A stretch of DNA of 64,000 bases from NCBI RefSeq assembly GCF_007828955.1, contig NZ_VIVR01000001.1, positions 62,001 to 126,000 on the forward strand. Reading direction: 5' to 3'. This DNA comes from Kitasatospora atroaurantiaca (GTDB taxonomy: Bacteria > Actinomycetota > Actinomycetes > Streptomycetales > Streptomycetaceae). Of this stretch, positions 1 through 7,980 are shown one piece after another. The first letter of the stretch is position 1, and every line of letters starts with the position of its first letter. A model generated the notes under the pieces. It ran no database searches. It was given only the letters and a program-made list of their open reading frames with translations, and was not told the origin of the DNA. The position numbers were made by a program, and so were the translations under genes.

Positions 1-313
1 GGACTTTGCTCGGCACCCCGAGTTGATGCCAGCGTGCCAGGTCCACCACCTGCGAGGCGAGCCCGCCGGCCACCGCCGCCGTCGCCGCGAACGGTGCGGC
101 CAGTGCGGCCAACTGCGAGGGCAGCCCATCGGAGCCCAGCCCGATCCGCAGTCGCACCCCGTGTCCGGCCAGGTCGATGACCTCTCGCGCGGTGGTCCAG
201 CGCCCCATGCCGGCGGTGGTGTCCGCGAACACCGATGCCAACTCCTCGCCCCGCTCCCTCCGATAGGCGGCCGGGTGGAGCAGCAGCGCGAACTTCAACC
301 CGTGCCCGCTCAT
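1..313 (-). CDS. PadR-associated membrane protein (3' end outside window)
   Basis: Reading leftward from the ATG at 311-313, the protein starts MSGHGLKFALLLHPAAYRRE and runs open to the window edge. A short N-terminal segment rich in Tyr-Arg-Arg-Glu-Arg-Gly, followed by an Ala/Val-rich stretch (about residues 70-88) that could be a first membrane helix, is typical of the small membrane proteins encoded just behind PadR regulators in actinomycetes. Its ATG overlaps the PadR stop codon (ATGA), so the two genes are translationally coupled. The function is not known and the C-terminal part is missing, so the call rests on context and general character. Confidence 0.6.
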   Translation of the reverse strand, partial: MSGHGLKFALLLHPAAYRRERGEELASVFADTTAGMGRWTTAREVIDLAGHGVRLRIGLGSDGLPSQLAALAAPFAATAAVAGGLASQVVDLARWHQLGVPSKV

Positions 314-666
314 GAGGCGAACCCGGTGCGCAGCTTCGGGGCACGGGCGGCGGCGGAGAGCCGGCGCTCGGCCTCGGCGGCGACCGCGCGCAGCCGCTCG
401 GCCTCGGCGGTCAGCACCTCGCACCCGCGGTCGGTGAGCGCGTAGGTCCGGCGGGCTCGCCCGTCCACCACCTCCTCGCTCTCCACTCGGACCAGCCCCT
501 GCCCGAGCAGGCGGTCCAGCGCTCCGTAGAGCGTCCCAGTGCGCAGTTTCACCCGGCCCCCGGAAATCGCGGCGACCTCCTGGATCAGCGCGTACCCGTG
601 CCGGGGCGCATCGGCAAGTGCGGTAAGCAGGAGCAGCGTCGGCTCCTGCATCGAACGATCCGTCAT
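310..666 (-). CDS. PadR-family transcriptional regulator
   Basis: The protein is 118 residues from the ATG at 664-666 (MTDRSMQEPTLLLLTAL). The PadR winged helix is clear: a helix with HGYALIQEV, then GTLYGALDRLLGQGLV as the recognition region, then the wing with ARRTYALTDRG, and a C-terminal helix rich in Glu/Arg/Ala for dimerisation. The frame continues upstream, but the PadR fold begins just after this ATG, so the longer start at 762 is unlikely. It is coupled by an ATGA overlap to the membrane protein downstream, the usual regulator-target pair. A near-palindrome just upstream of its start suggests autoregulation. Confidence 0.85.
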   Translation of the reverse strand: MTDRSMQEPTLLLLTALADAPRHGYALIQEVAAISGGRVKLRTGTLYGALDRLLGQGLVRVESEEVVDGRARRTYALTDRGCEVLTAEAERLRAVAAEAERRLSAAARAPKLRTGFAS

Positions 667-673
667 GGGACTA

Positions 674-697
674 CATATATCGGCAACCGGCATATAC
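674..697. promoter_or_regulatory. candidate PadR operator (imperfect palindrome)
   Basis: An AT-rich imperfect dyad, CATATATCGG-CAA-CCGGCATATA, lies 8 bases upstream of the PadR start in otherwise GC-rich DNA. Its position suits an autoregulatory operator overlapping the promoter. It is inferred from symmetry and location only. Confidence 0.4.
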
Positions 698-839
698 AGT
701 CCAGGGGAACGTACGAACTCGCAACGAACGCCGACGCCGGGACGCTCGCCACGGTTCGCCACGATGCCAGCGAGCCGCCTACCGCCCGGCGCACGCCCAT
801 CGTGCGCACGGGCGCTCTGATCGGCCTGCTGGCCGCGTT

Positions 840-1729
840 ACTGATCGTTTCAGAATGCCGTTCGGAGTCGTCGGAGGCAGATGATGCCGAAGGCGAGTTC
901 GAGGAGGCCCTGGTGGAGGCCGGCGCGCCGCTCGTAGCGGGTGCGGAGTCGCTTGAACTGGTGCAGCCAGGCGAAGGCACGCTCAACAACCCAACGCACC
1001 TTGCCCAGTCCGGAACCATGTGCGACGCCGCGTCGGGCGATTAGCGGCTTGACGCCGCGCTTCCATAGCAGGCGGCGGTACCTGTCGAAGTCGTAGCCCC
1101 GGTCGGCGTACAGACGTCGGGGCCTGCGGCGGGGCCGTCCCCGCAGGCCCCGGATCGGCTGGACTGCATCCAGCAGTGCCAAGAGCTGGGTAACGTCGTG
1201 GCGGTTCCCGCCGGTGAGCGTGACGGCGAGCGGGGTTCCGTGGCGGTCGACGATCAGGTGGTGCTTGGAGCCGGCGCGGACGCGGTCGACGGGTGAGGGC
1301 CCACGTGATTCCCCCCTTTGAGGGCTCGGACGTGGGACCCGTCCACGGCGCAGTCGTCCAGGTCCGGAACGTCCGCGCGACGCAGTTCGCTCAGCAGAGC
1401 GGCGTGCAGGCGGGGCCAGACGCCGGCTTTCGGTCCAGTTCCGAAGTCGACGCCAGGCCGTGACTCCAGAGCATCCCACGGTCTCGGCGGGGACGTCGCG
1501 CCAGGCTGCACCAGTCCGCAGCACGTACATGATGCCGGCGAGGGCCGCCCGGTCCGGAACGCGCAGTCGCCCGGGGTAGCGGCTGCGCCGTTCGGGAGCG
1601 GGTGGCAACAACGGAGCCAACCTCTCCCACAGGCCGTCAGGAACAAGATCAGCACGCGCCCGGACACACTGCCGACCAGGATCACTGAGTGCTAGACGTG
1701 CGGCTCAACTCATTCTGAGAACGATCAGT
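840..1729 (-). mobile_element. IS5-family insertion sequence (890 bp)
   Basis: The element is bounded by imperfect inverted repeats: ACTGATCGTTTCAGAATG at 840 and, on the other strand from 1729, ACTGATCGTTCTCAGAATG (one extra base). It contains one DDE transposase reading leftward, broken by two compensating frameshifts. No convincing target duplication is seen. Its right end provides the stop codon of the neighbouring Rrf2 gene. A 172-bp remnant of the same element, in opposite orientation, lies at 3097-3268. Confidence 0.8.
850..1659 (-). pseudogene. IS5-family DDE transposase, two compensating frameshifts
   Basis: The N-terminal part (LVPDGLWERLAPLLPPAPER to WRRLRNWTE) and the C-terminal part (GPSPVDRVRAGSKHH to LRRLRTAF) lie in one frame, but the middle third (AGVWPRLHAALLSELRR through DDCAVDGSHVRALKGG) lies in another. 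One shift falls near 1433 and the second at the C6 run near 1309-1316 (G6 on the coding strand). Reading one frame throughout replaces the segment that holds the first catalytic Asp region (DDCAVDGSH) by Arg/Pro-rich nonsense. The third catalytic region (VRWVVERAFAWLHQF) is intact. Either the element is dead or the G6 run is a slippage site; a +1 followed by a -1 change is more like decay. Confidence 0.75.
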
Positions 1730-2219
1730 GAGGCCGGTCGTCCGGGTCCGCGTTCAGCCAGGCGCCGATCCTCGGCAGGGCCTCGGGACCGCTGTCGCCC
1801 TCCACCGATGCGGCGAGGTCGGCGATCGTGACGGCGGCCAGCGACGCGCGCCACGCCGCGTCGGCGGCTCCCATCGCCCGGGCGATGGGGCATCGCTTCG
1901 TGCACTGCTCCGGCGGCGTCCCCAGCGGTCCGCGCTGACGTATCTCGGTGCAGACGAACGCGGGACTCGCCCCGTCGACGGCCTGAACCACGTCCAGCAG
2001 GCTGACCTCCTCGGGCTTCCTGGTGAGGACGTAGCCGCCGGTCTTGCCCTGGATCGAGTGCACCAGGCCCGCGCGGGACAGTGCCTGCATCTGCTTGGCC
2101 AGGTAGCTCGGCGACACGTCGTGCAGCGCGGCCAGCCGAGCCGCCGGCACCGGATCGCCGGCCGCGGTCAGCACCACGCAGCAGTGCAGTGCCCACTCCA
2201 CGCCACCGGACAGTTTCAT
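1725..2219 (-). CDS. Rrf2-family transcriptional regulator
   Basis: The protein is 164 residues from the ATG at 2217-2219 (MKLSGGVEWALHCCVVLTA). It has the Rrf2 winged helix: helices around LAALHDVSPSYLAKQMQAL, then the wing GLVHSIQGKTGGYVLTRKP, then a long dimerisation helix. Three cysteines follow in FVCTEI...EQCTKRC, the region where IscR/NsrR-type members bind an Fe-S cluster, though the spacing here (C-x16-C-x3-C) is unusual. It is divergent from an NAD(P)-binding oxidoreductase, and two 21-bp palindromes lie between them, so it probably represses both. The TGA stop (1725-1727) lies inside the terminal repeat of the adjacent IS5 element, so the native C-terminus may have been trimmed. 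Confidence 0.88.
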   Translation of the reverse strand: MKLSGGVEWALHCCVVLTAAGDPVPAARLAALHDVSPSYLAKQMQALSRAGLVHSIQGKTGGYVLTRKPEEVSLLDVVQAVDGASPAFVCTEIRQRGPLGTPPEQCTKRCPIARAMGAADAAWRASLAAVTIADLAASVEGDSGPEALPRIGAWLNADPDDRPH

Positions 2220-2234
2220 GCCACCTCCACTTGA

Positions 2235-2282
2235 CTCGGACATAGGATATCCGAGTATTATCTCGGATATCAGCTGTCCGAG
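2235..2282. promoter_or_regulatory. tandem Rrf2 operators between divergent genes
   Basis: Two 21-bp palindromes of the form CTCGGA-N9-TCCGAG occupy 2235-2255 and 2262-2282, 27 bp centre to centre. The inner halves also form a perfect dyad, ATATCCGAG-TATTAT-CTCGGATAT (2247-2270). They lie upstream of both the Rrf2 gene and the oxidoreductase gene. Length and placement fit binding of two regulator dimers. Confidence 0.7.
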
Positions 2283-2317
2283 TTTGCGGGGGCTCGACTC
2301 ACGAAGGAAGGCGCACC

Positions 2318-3049
2318 ATGAAGATCACCGTCATCGGCACCGGACTCATCGGCTCGCAGCTCGCCACCGAGCTGACCGCACGAGGCCACGAGGTGACCGC
2401 CGCGTCGCTGTCGTCCGGCGTCGATCTGCTCACCGGGGCCGGCCTCGACATGGCGCTCGCCGGCGCGGAGGCAGTGGTGAACGTGACCAACTCCCCCACG
2501 TTCGACGAGCAGTCGATCGAGTTCTTCCGGACCACGGTGGGCAACCTCCTCGCTGCAGGCGAGCGGGCCGGCGTACGCCACCAGGTGGTTCTGTCCATCG
2601 TCGGCGTGGACCAGGTCCCCGAACTGGACTACTACCGCGCCAAGGCGCTCCAGGAGGAGTTGCTGCGCGGCGGTCCGACGCCCTACTCGATCGTGCGCGC
2701 CACGCAGTTCTTCGAGTTCATGGAGCCGACCATGTCGTGGACCTCGGACGAGACCGCGGTGCGACTGCCCGCGACGTTGCTCCAGCCGATCGCCAGCCGC
2801 GACATCGTCGACGTCCTCGCAGACGTGGCCACCGGCACGCCGCTCGGCGGGGTTCTCGAGATCGCGGGCCCCGACACCTTCACGCTCGACGAGATCGGCC
2901 GCATGACGCTGGCCGCGCGGGGCGACCGGCGCCCCGTCGTCGTCGACGACCAGGCGGGCCTGTTCGCCGCCGTCCACGGAGACGTCCTCACCCCGGGCCC
3001 CGGCGCCCGCCTGGCACCGACCCGTTACCAGGACTGGCTCAACGGCTGA
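2318..3049 (+). CDS. NAD(P)H-binding SDR-type oxidoreductase (NmrA-like)
   Basis: The protein has 243 residues. It opens with a Rossmann motif, MKITVIGTGLIGSQLATEL (GxGxxG), and continues as an atypical short-chain dehydrogenase: VVNVTNSPTF after strand 4, then YYRAKALQEELL, with a Tyr-x3-Lys-like arrangement. The ATG is preceded by GAAGGAAGG. Relatives are NmrA-like or UDP-glucose epimerase-like proteins often controlled by Rrf2 or HxlR redox sensors and linked to quinone or electrophile stress. The divergent Rrf2 gene and shared operators support redox-responsive expression. The substrate is unknown. Confidence 0.8.
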   Translation: MKITVIGTGLIGSQLATELTARGHEVTAASLSSGVDLLTGAGLDMALAGAEAVVNVTNSPTFDEQSIEFFRTTVGNLLAAGERAGVRHQVVLSIVGVDQVPELDYYRAKALQEELLRGGPTPYSIVRATQFFEFMEPTMSWTSDETAVRLPATLLQPIASRDIVDVLADVATGTPLGGVLEIAGPDTFTLDEIGRMTLAARGDRRPVVVDDQAGLFAAVHGDVLTPGPGARLAPTRYQDWLNG

Positions 3050-3096
3050 CCGCTCCCAGGGGCGCGAGGAACTGCGCGACACGCCACTGACACTCC

Positions 3097-3268
3097 GGAC
3101 TGGGCAAGGTGCGTTGGGTTGTTGAGCGCGCCTTCGCCTGGCTGCACCAGTTCAAGCGACTCCGCACCCGCTACGAGCGGCGCGCCGACCTCCACCAAGG
3201 CCTCCTCGAACTCGCCTTCGGCATCATCTGCCTCCGACGACTCCGAACGGCATTCTGAAACGATCAGT
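3097..3268 (+). mobile_element. remnant of the same IS5 element (3' end only)
   Basis: The last 53 codons of the transposase of the 840-1729 element (GLGKVRWVVERAFAWLHQF to LRRLRTAF, stop at 3256-3258) and its terminal repeat (CATTCTGAAACGATCAGT) are present here in opposite orientation. One residue differs (RRADLHQG versus RRAGLHQG). Everything upstream in the element is gone, so it is immobile. The Rrf2/oxidoreductase pair therefore sits between two inverted IS copies. Confidence 0.85.
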
Positions 3269-3275
3269 TATTCGT

Positions 3276-3824
3276 CTTCCTCTCCCTCGCCGGGCCGGCT
3301 CGCACCCAGCCGGCCTGCGGGGTGCTGGCCTCCGGTGGCGCCTCCCAGGCCAACACCGCCGTCAACAAGGCCTGCGGGCTGATCGGCACGCCATACTCGT
3401 GGGGCGGCGGCCACGGCGCGCAGCCCGGCCCTTCGTACGGGATCTGCGACGCGTCCAACGGCGCGCCGAACGACTGCAACGTGCGGGGCCCGGACTGCTC
3501 CGGCATGTGTACGACCCCGGGGGCGGTTCGCCGAACCCGCCGCCGTCGGGCGGGAAGTACTGGGTCGACACCTTCTCCAACGCCTCCGTCTACGCCTCAC
3601 CCACCAGCACCACCAGTACCGGCACCCTCTACCAGGGCACCAACTACGTCTACTGCAAAACCTGGGGCCGCCAAATCTCCAACGGCAACAGCTACAACCA
3701 CTGGTGGCTCAAGACCGACCCCGACGTCGGACCCGCCGGCCAATGAGTCTCCGCCTACTACCTCTCCCGCTGGGGCAACGACGTCGCCAAGGGCAACAAC
3801 GGCACCGTCATCCCGGACTGCTGA
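3276..3824 (+). pseudogene. decayed secreted NlpC/P60-like peptidase with SH3-like tail
   Basis: One frame encodes ACGLIGTPYSWGGGHG ... GPDCSGM, the start of an NlpC/P60 fold with the Cys of DCSG. After about 3507 the reading moves to another frame (GGSPNPPPSGGKYWVDTFSN), which continues as a Tyr/Ser/Thr-rich SH3-like segment (TLYQGTNYVYCKTWG). An in-frame TGA at 3744-3746 follows, apparently replacing a Trp codon after GPAGQ. The frame then ends with SAYYLSRWGNDVAKGNNG and a natural stop at 3822. The 5' end is missing at the IS remnant. At least one frameshift, one nonsense change and a 5' truncation make it a pseudogene. Confidence 0.7.
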
Positions 3825-3893
3825 CTTGGCATCAGCACTGATCCGATGATCGATCCGGACCGCTGATCCAGCCGCGGCCTGCGGCGGCCTCGG

Positions 3894-3923
3894 CGCCGGC
3901 CACTTCCCCCCGAGTGGCCGGCG
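3894..3923 (+). terminator. hairpin terminator
   Basis: CGCCGGCCACT and AGTGGCCGGCG form an 11-bp perfect stem around an 8-base C-rich loop, 70 bases after the stop of the decayed peptidase. No clear T tract follows, as is usual in actinomycetes. Confidence 0.65.
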
Positions 3924-4268
3924 TCGGCCGTTTCGGGAGCATCAAGATGTCAACGGTGCAAATTCCATGATCAGTTGATTACTGGCGGCCTGCGCACCGA
4001 CTGGGCGAGGGACAAACCCCTGCTCCATGACAAGGGCTGCGACAGGCGGCACGTCCGGCGGGAACTGATCAGACGTCGGATCCTGCCCCTCGACCTCCAT
4101 AACTCACCGCCGCACTCATCTGCCGGCGACGGCTCAACAAGCAGACACCGTGATCCGCTTCACGGGCTCATCCGGGGCCGACTTCGACGCCCTGTCCGGA
4201 ACTTCTGCCCGACGGTTACTCGCCCGGCCGGGCCGCGGCGAGCGTTGCGTCCGCGAGGAGGACCGGCC
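3924..4268. other. no gene recognised
   Basis: This stretch lies between the terminator and the DUF1801 gene. Open frames here lack codon bias and resemble no family I know. It may contain degraded IS sequence, but nothing can be assigned. Confidence 0.4.
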
Positions 4269-4745
4269 TCAGTTCACCGCCTTCCTGATGAGCGCGCCGA
4301 TCCGTGCCTCGTCGGCGGCGGTCAACTCCGTCAGAGCGAAGGCGATCGGCCACATGGTGCCTTCATCGAGGTTCGCCTGGTCGCTGAAGCCGAGCGTGGC
4401 ATACCTCGTCTTGAACTTCTGCGCGCTCTGGAAGAAGCAGACGACCTTGCCGTTCTTGGCATACGCGGGCATCCCGTACCAGAGCTTCGGCGCGAGGTCC
4501 GGCGCGCCGGCTTTGACGATGGCATGGAGCCGCTCGGCGAGGGTACGGTCCGTATCCGGCATCTCGGCGATCTTCGCGAGCACCTCGCTCTCCGCGCCCG
4601 CCTTGGCCGCGCGGGGGCCGCGGCGCGCGGCCGCCTTCAGCTCCTGGGCGCGCTCCTTCATCGCGTCGCGTTCGTCGTCCGTGAATCCGTCGTAATGCTC
4701 GTCGGTCGCGTTGGTGTTCTTGGCGGACATCTGCGAGCCCTTCAT
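4269..4745 (-). CDS. DUF1801 (YdhG-like) protein
   Basis: The protein is 158 residues from the ATG at 4743-4745, which is preceded by AGAGGAAACCTGCA; a second ATG lies five codons on ([20 protein letters not shown]). The N-terminal half is a charged helical region rich in Ala/Lys/Arg/Glu (about residues 18-60). The second half is the DUF1801 fold, with [20 protein letters not shown] and [17 protein letters not shown]. This family is related to frataxin-like YdhG. Its biochemical role in actinomycetes is unclear. The gene stands alone. Confidence 0.8.
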   Translation of the reverse strand: MKGSQMSAKNTNATDEHYDGFTDDERDAMKERAQELKAAARRGPRAAKAGAESEVLAKIAEMPDTDRTLAERLHAIVKAGAPDLAPKLWYGMPAYAKNGKVVCFFQSAQKFKTRYATLGFSDQANLDEGTMWPIAFALTELTAADEARIGALIRKAVN

Positions 4746-4925
4746 TGCAGGTTTCCTCTTGCAAGGCTTGATCGGGGACCATCTCATGCTAGGGATCCGC
4801 CGCAGCGGCGGCTTCTCCGAAACTGATCGGATGTTGCCCGGGTGAGACAGGCCGTTGGCCGATCTGCTCTGCACCTTCGGCCCACCAAGATCCGCCGGAC
4901 AGGCCCTACGGGAGTTGCAGTGCGG

Positions 4926-5972
4926 TCAGTGTGGCTCGGACGGTTCCTCGGCGGCCGGGGGCGCGCCGTCGAGGTCGGCGAGGTCGCGCGGAGTGAGGTC
5001 CAGTGCGGCGGCGCGGAGGTCGTCCTCCAGGTGCCGGGTGTGGGTGGTGCTGGGGATCGGGATCACGTGGTCGCCCTGCGCGAGGATCCAGGCGAGTGCG
5101 ACCTGCGCGGGGCTGGCTTGGTGCCGCTCGGCCACGCGGCGCAGGACGGTGACGATCCGCTGGTTGGCCGTGCGGGCGTGTGGGGTGAAGCGAGGGAGCC
5201 GGGAGCGCAGGTCGCTCGGTGCGAAGGAGGTGTCGGGGGTGATGGCGCCGGCCAGGAAGCCCCGCCCCAGAGGCGCGTACGGGACGAACGCGGCGTTGTG
5301 GTCGGCGCACCAGCGGACGATGTCCTCGCCGCGTGATGCCCCCGTGTGCGGCTCACCGCCGAGCGCCTGCCGGGCCCAGAGCGAGAGCTCGGACTGGATC
5401 GCGGCGACCGGGTGGATCCGGTAGGCCCGTTCGGCATCGTGGACGGAGACCTCGGAGAGGCCGAGGTGGCCGATCTTGCCCTCGTCGACCAGCTCGGTGA
5501 GGGCGGCCCAGCTGTCCTCCAGGGGGACGTCGGGGTCGATCCGGTGGAGGTAGCACAGGTCCACGGCCTCGGTGCGCAGCCGGCCCAAGCTGTCGTCCAG
5601 GGCCTTGCGCAGGTGGGCCGGGCTGCCGTCGTTGTGCAGGGTGAAGGAGTCGAGATCGTCGACGACCAGCCCGACCTTCGTCGCGAGGAAGACCTCACTC
5701 CGACGGTCGGACAGTGCCCGGCCGATGAGGGTCTCGTTGTGGCCCTCTCCGTACACGCCGGCAGTGTCGAACAGGGTCACCCCGTGGTCCAGGGCGGTGC
5801 GCAGCAGGGCGGCCGAGGCTGCGTCGTCGGGGTGAGGGCGGTCGTACATCCACTTGCTGAGCCCGGCGCAGCCGAGGCCGATGACCCCGAGGGGCCGGCC
5901 TGTGGGCGGAAACGCCTTGCTCCGCAGGCTCGTCAGCCGGTCGGGTCCGGATTCGGGCATGGGCTGCATCAC
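4926..5972 (-). CDS. aldo/keto reductase
   Basis: The 348-residue TIM barrel has the aldo/keto reductase signature. GVIGLGCAGLSKWMYD is near the N-terminus. The catalytic tetrad is visible as Asp69 and Tyr74 (VTLFDTAGVYGEG), Lys99 (LATKVG) and the His of LCYLHRIDPDVPLEDSW. The NADPH-binding end has IPIPSTTHTRHLEDDLRA. The GTG at 5970-5972 is ten bases after GGAGGGAGGAG; ATG codons at 5967-5969 and 5958-5960 are alternatives. The fold is the auxin-induced/YhdN-like AKR type; the substrate cannot be told. Confidence 0.9.
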   Translation of the reverse strand: MMQPMPESGPDRLTSLRSKAFPPTGRPLGVIGLGCAGLSKWMYDRPHPDDAASAALLRTALDHGVTLFDTAGVYGEGHNETLIGRALSDRRSEVFLATKVGLVVDDLDSFTLHNDGSPAHLRKALDDSLGRLRTEAVDLCYLHRIDPDVPLEDSWAALTELVDEGKIGHLGLSEVSVHDAERAYRIHPVAAIQSELSLWARQALGGEPHTGASRGEDIVRWCADHNAAFVPYAPLGRGFLAGAITPDTSFAPSDLRSRLPRFTPHARTANQRIVTVLRRVAERHQASPAQVALAWILAQGDHVIPIPSTTHTRHLEDDLRAAALDLTPRDLADLDGAPPAAEEPSEPH

Positions 5973-6612
5973 GGCAGGTCAACTCCTCCCTCCGACTTCC
6001 GACGGGCGAGGAGCCGCGCCGGCAACGCGTGCGCGGAAGGGTCGCAGCAAGGCTGACACAAGGCTGCGAGACACGCACCGTGCGTGCGCAAACCGGGTCA
6101 ACTCCGCTCGGTGACCGCTCACAGCTCGACCACGACGGTCCCCAGGTGCCGCCCCCGCCGCTCGGCGCGCCGAAAGGGGGCGAGTGGCTGGGTGAGGACA
6201 GCCGGTGGACCTCACCCGGCCCAGTTGCAAGCTCAAGCGAGCGCGTCTGCGATGAGCTGCATCAAGTCCACGTCCATGGGACTGCGCCGCGGCCAGCTGA
6301 ACACTCCCGAGCTCGGTGGTCGACCGGCCGGTAGGCGATCACCGGCACTCTCGCCCCGAGCAGGTCTACGATCTGCCGCCCGAGGCAACGGCTACGCCGT
6401 CTCTGCCATCCCGTCAGACGCTTCTACTGAACCACCAAGATCCTTTGTCTGGTGACCTCGTATCAGGGGGAACATCCGTTGTGGTGCCGACGTCGGCGGC
6501 CCGCCGCCGACCTGCTCCACACGTCCTCGGGCGGCTGTACGCCGTGATGTTCCGACAGCTCGGCACCGACAACACGCGACCTCGATGACCAGGACCTTGG
6601 GCGGCGACCACC
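5973..6612. other. gene-poor stretch with minus-strand gene remnants
   Basis: No intact gene is seen in these 640 bases. The minus strand carries the tail of an alcohol dehydrogenase-like gene (separate entry). It also has a second short tail, FSWPRRSPMDVDLMQLIADA, ending at 6233, and a piece reading RQIVDLLGARVPVIAYRP near 6350. I cannot assign either. The region looks like eroded sequence upstream of the ATP-grasp gene, whose promoter must lie near 6500-6600. Confidence 0.4.
6119..6210 (-). pseudogene. C-terminal scrap of a zinc-type alcohol dehydrogenase/quinone reductase
   Basis: The minus strand reads APFRRAERRGRHLGTVVVEL then TGA at 6119-6121. This is the usual last strand of MDR-superfamily NADPH:quinone oxidoreductases. 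The rest of the gene is absent, so it is a truncated remnant. The 5' boundary is approximate. Confidence 0.5.
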
Positions 6613-7980
6613 ATGACCGGACCAGAGAAGCAGCTGAGTGATTGCCTCCCCTACGGTGAGATTCTGGTGATCTGCAGCAGCAGGGCCGAAGCGACGGCAT
6701 GGGAGGAGTTCCTCGGACGGAGTCGCTGTCGCGCGATCGCGTTGGACGGGATGCCGGCCGGTCTCCGCCGCGTCCCGGTCAGAGGCGCCTCGGGACTACT
6801 GGCCATGCACCACCACCTCATCGCGCAGCTGGACGCGCCCGGCTGGCTGACCTCGCAGGCCGACGCCTTCGACCCGGACAGGACGTCGTGGCTTGTCGTT
6901 CCCGACCCGCTCGATCCTGCGCGCGCGGGCACGCGTCGTCGCCTGGGCCGTCGGCAGCCGGCCTTCCGATTCCTCGAGAACAAGACGGTCGTGGACACTC
7001 TCTGGGACACGCTCGGCGTGCCGAGGGCGCGGTCGTTCATCAGCGATCTGCCCCACGACGTGTCTGTTCTCGGCGAGTGGGTGGATTGTGGCGGTGGTGT
7101 CGTCTGCTCGCTCCAGCCGGTGGACGGCGATCCGGTGACAGGTGGCGACGGCATGTGGTGGTGGCGGCCCGGCGAACCGCCATCCGTTCCCCGCTCGCTC
7201 ACGGGCCGACATCACGTCAGGCTCATGCCGCTGCTGGAGGGTCTGCCTGCGCGTCTTCACGGCCTCGTTCTCCCGCACGGCGTGGTCACGTTCCCACCCA
7301 TGGAGATCGTGACCCTGCCTCGGCTTGACCGCGGCGCCTTTCTGTGTGCCGGAACCGTGCCGAACGCGGCACTCATCGATCAGGTCGGCCTCCGGGAGTC
7401 AGCCGCCCGGATCGGCTCTGCGCTGCAGGAACGGATGGGCTACCGGGGTGGCTTCTCGGTGGACGGCATCGTCACCAGGGACGGTTTTGTGCCCACCGAC
7501 TTCAACGCGAGGTTGACCTCTGCGATGGCGGCCGCTCCGCCCGAGTTGCGAGTTCTGCTTCACACGGCCAACCTCCTGGCCCGCGAGGGCATCGGCATCA
7601 CCACCGAAGCCGTCGAAACGCTCGCCGGGGACGTTTTCGCGGATCGGGGTGCGTACACACTCCATGGCGCGGCGACACGCGCCCGGAGAGACGGCAACAG
7701 GCGGATCGGTTTCCGCTGGGAAGGGCTTCGACCGGTCACCGATGCCACGAGCACCACCGCCGATGGGCAGCTCACTCTCCGTCCGTCCCCGAGGGGTTGG
7801 CTGCTGACAGCGACCCTGCTCGCCGATCGCCTCCCCGTACGCGGCCACCTTGGACCGCTGGCACCTGCCGTGTTCCGTCTCAGCGACGAGGTGTTCGGCA
7901 CAGACTTCGGAGACCTGGGCTCCCCGTTCGGCCTGGACCTCTCAGGAGCACGGCCCCCATGGAGGCCGGTAATCAAATAG
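6613..7980 (+). CDS. ATP-grasp domain enzyme (putative carboxylate-amine ligase)
   Basis: The protein has 455 residues. The N-terminal third (GEILVICSSRAEATAWEEFL) looks like a Rossmann-type pre-grasp domain. The middle carries NKTVVDTLWDTLGVPRARSF, the usual start of an ATP-grasp core. GGFSVDGIVTRDGFVPTDFNARL then matches the ATP-grasp pattern in which an acidic residue and Asn of a D-x-N/E-x-N motif hold Mg-ATP. Such enzymes join a carboxylate to an amine through an acyl phosphate. It converges on the six-gene operon at 7942-13238 and its 3' end overlaps the sulfotransferase gene by 39 bp, so it probably acts in the same pathway. No precursor-peptide gene was found beside it, so small-molecule ligation is more likely than peptide tailoring. 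Confidence 0.7.
   Translation: MTGPEKQLSDCLPYGEILVICSSRAEATAWEEFLGRSRCRAIALDGMPAGLRRVPVRGASGLLAMHHHLIAQLDAPGWLTSQADAFDPDRTSWLVVPDPLDPARAGTRRRLGRRQPAFRFLENKTVVDTLWDTLGVPRARSFISDLPHDVSVLGEWVDCGGGVVCSLQPVDGDPVTGGDGMWWWRPGEPPSVPRSLTGRHHVRLMPLLEGLPARLHGLVLPHGVVTFPPMEIVTLPRLDRGAFLCAGTVPNAALIDQVGLRESAARIGSALQERMGYRGGFSVDGIVTRDGFVPTDFNARLTSAMAAAPPELRVLLHTANLLAREGIGITTEAVETLAGDVFADRGAYTLHGAATRARRDGNRRIGFRWEGLRPVTDATSTTADGQLTLRPSPRGWLLTATLLADRLPVRGHLGPLAPAVFRLSDEVFGTDFGDLGSPFGLDLSGARPPWRPVIK

Noticed and set aside
667..839. Possible 5' end of a membrane protein gene cut by the IS5 element
   Set aside because: RTGALIGLLAALL could begin a signal peptide, but there is no clear start codon, ribosome-binding site or surviving 3' part.
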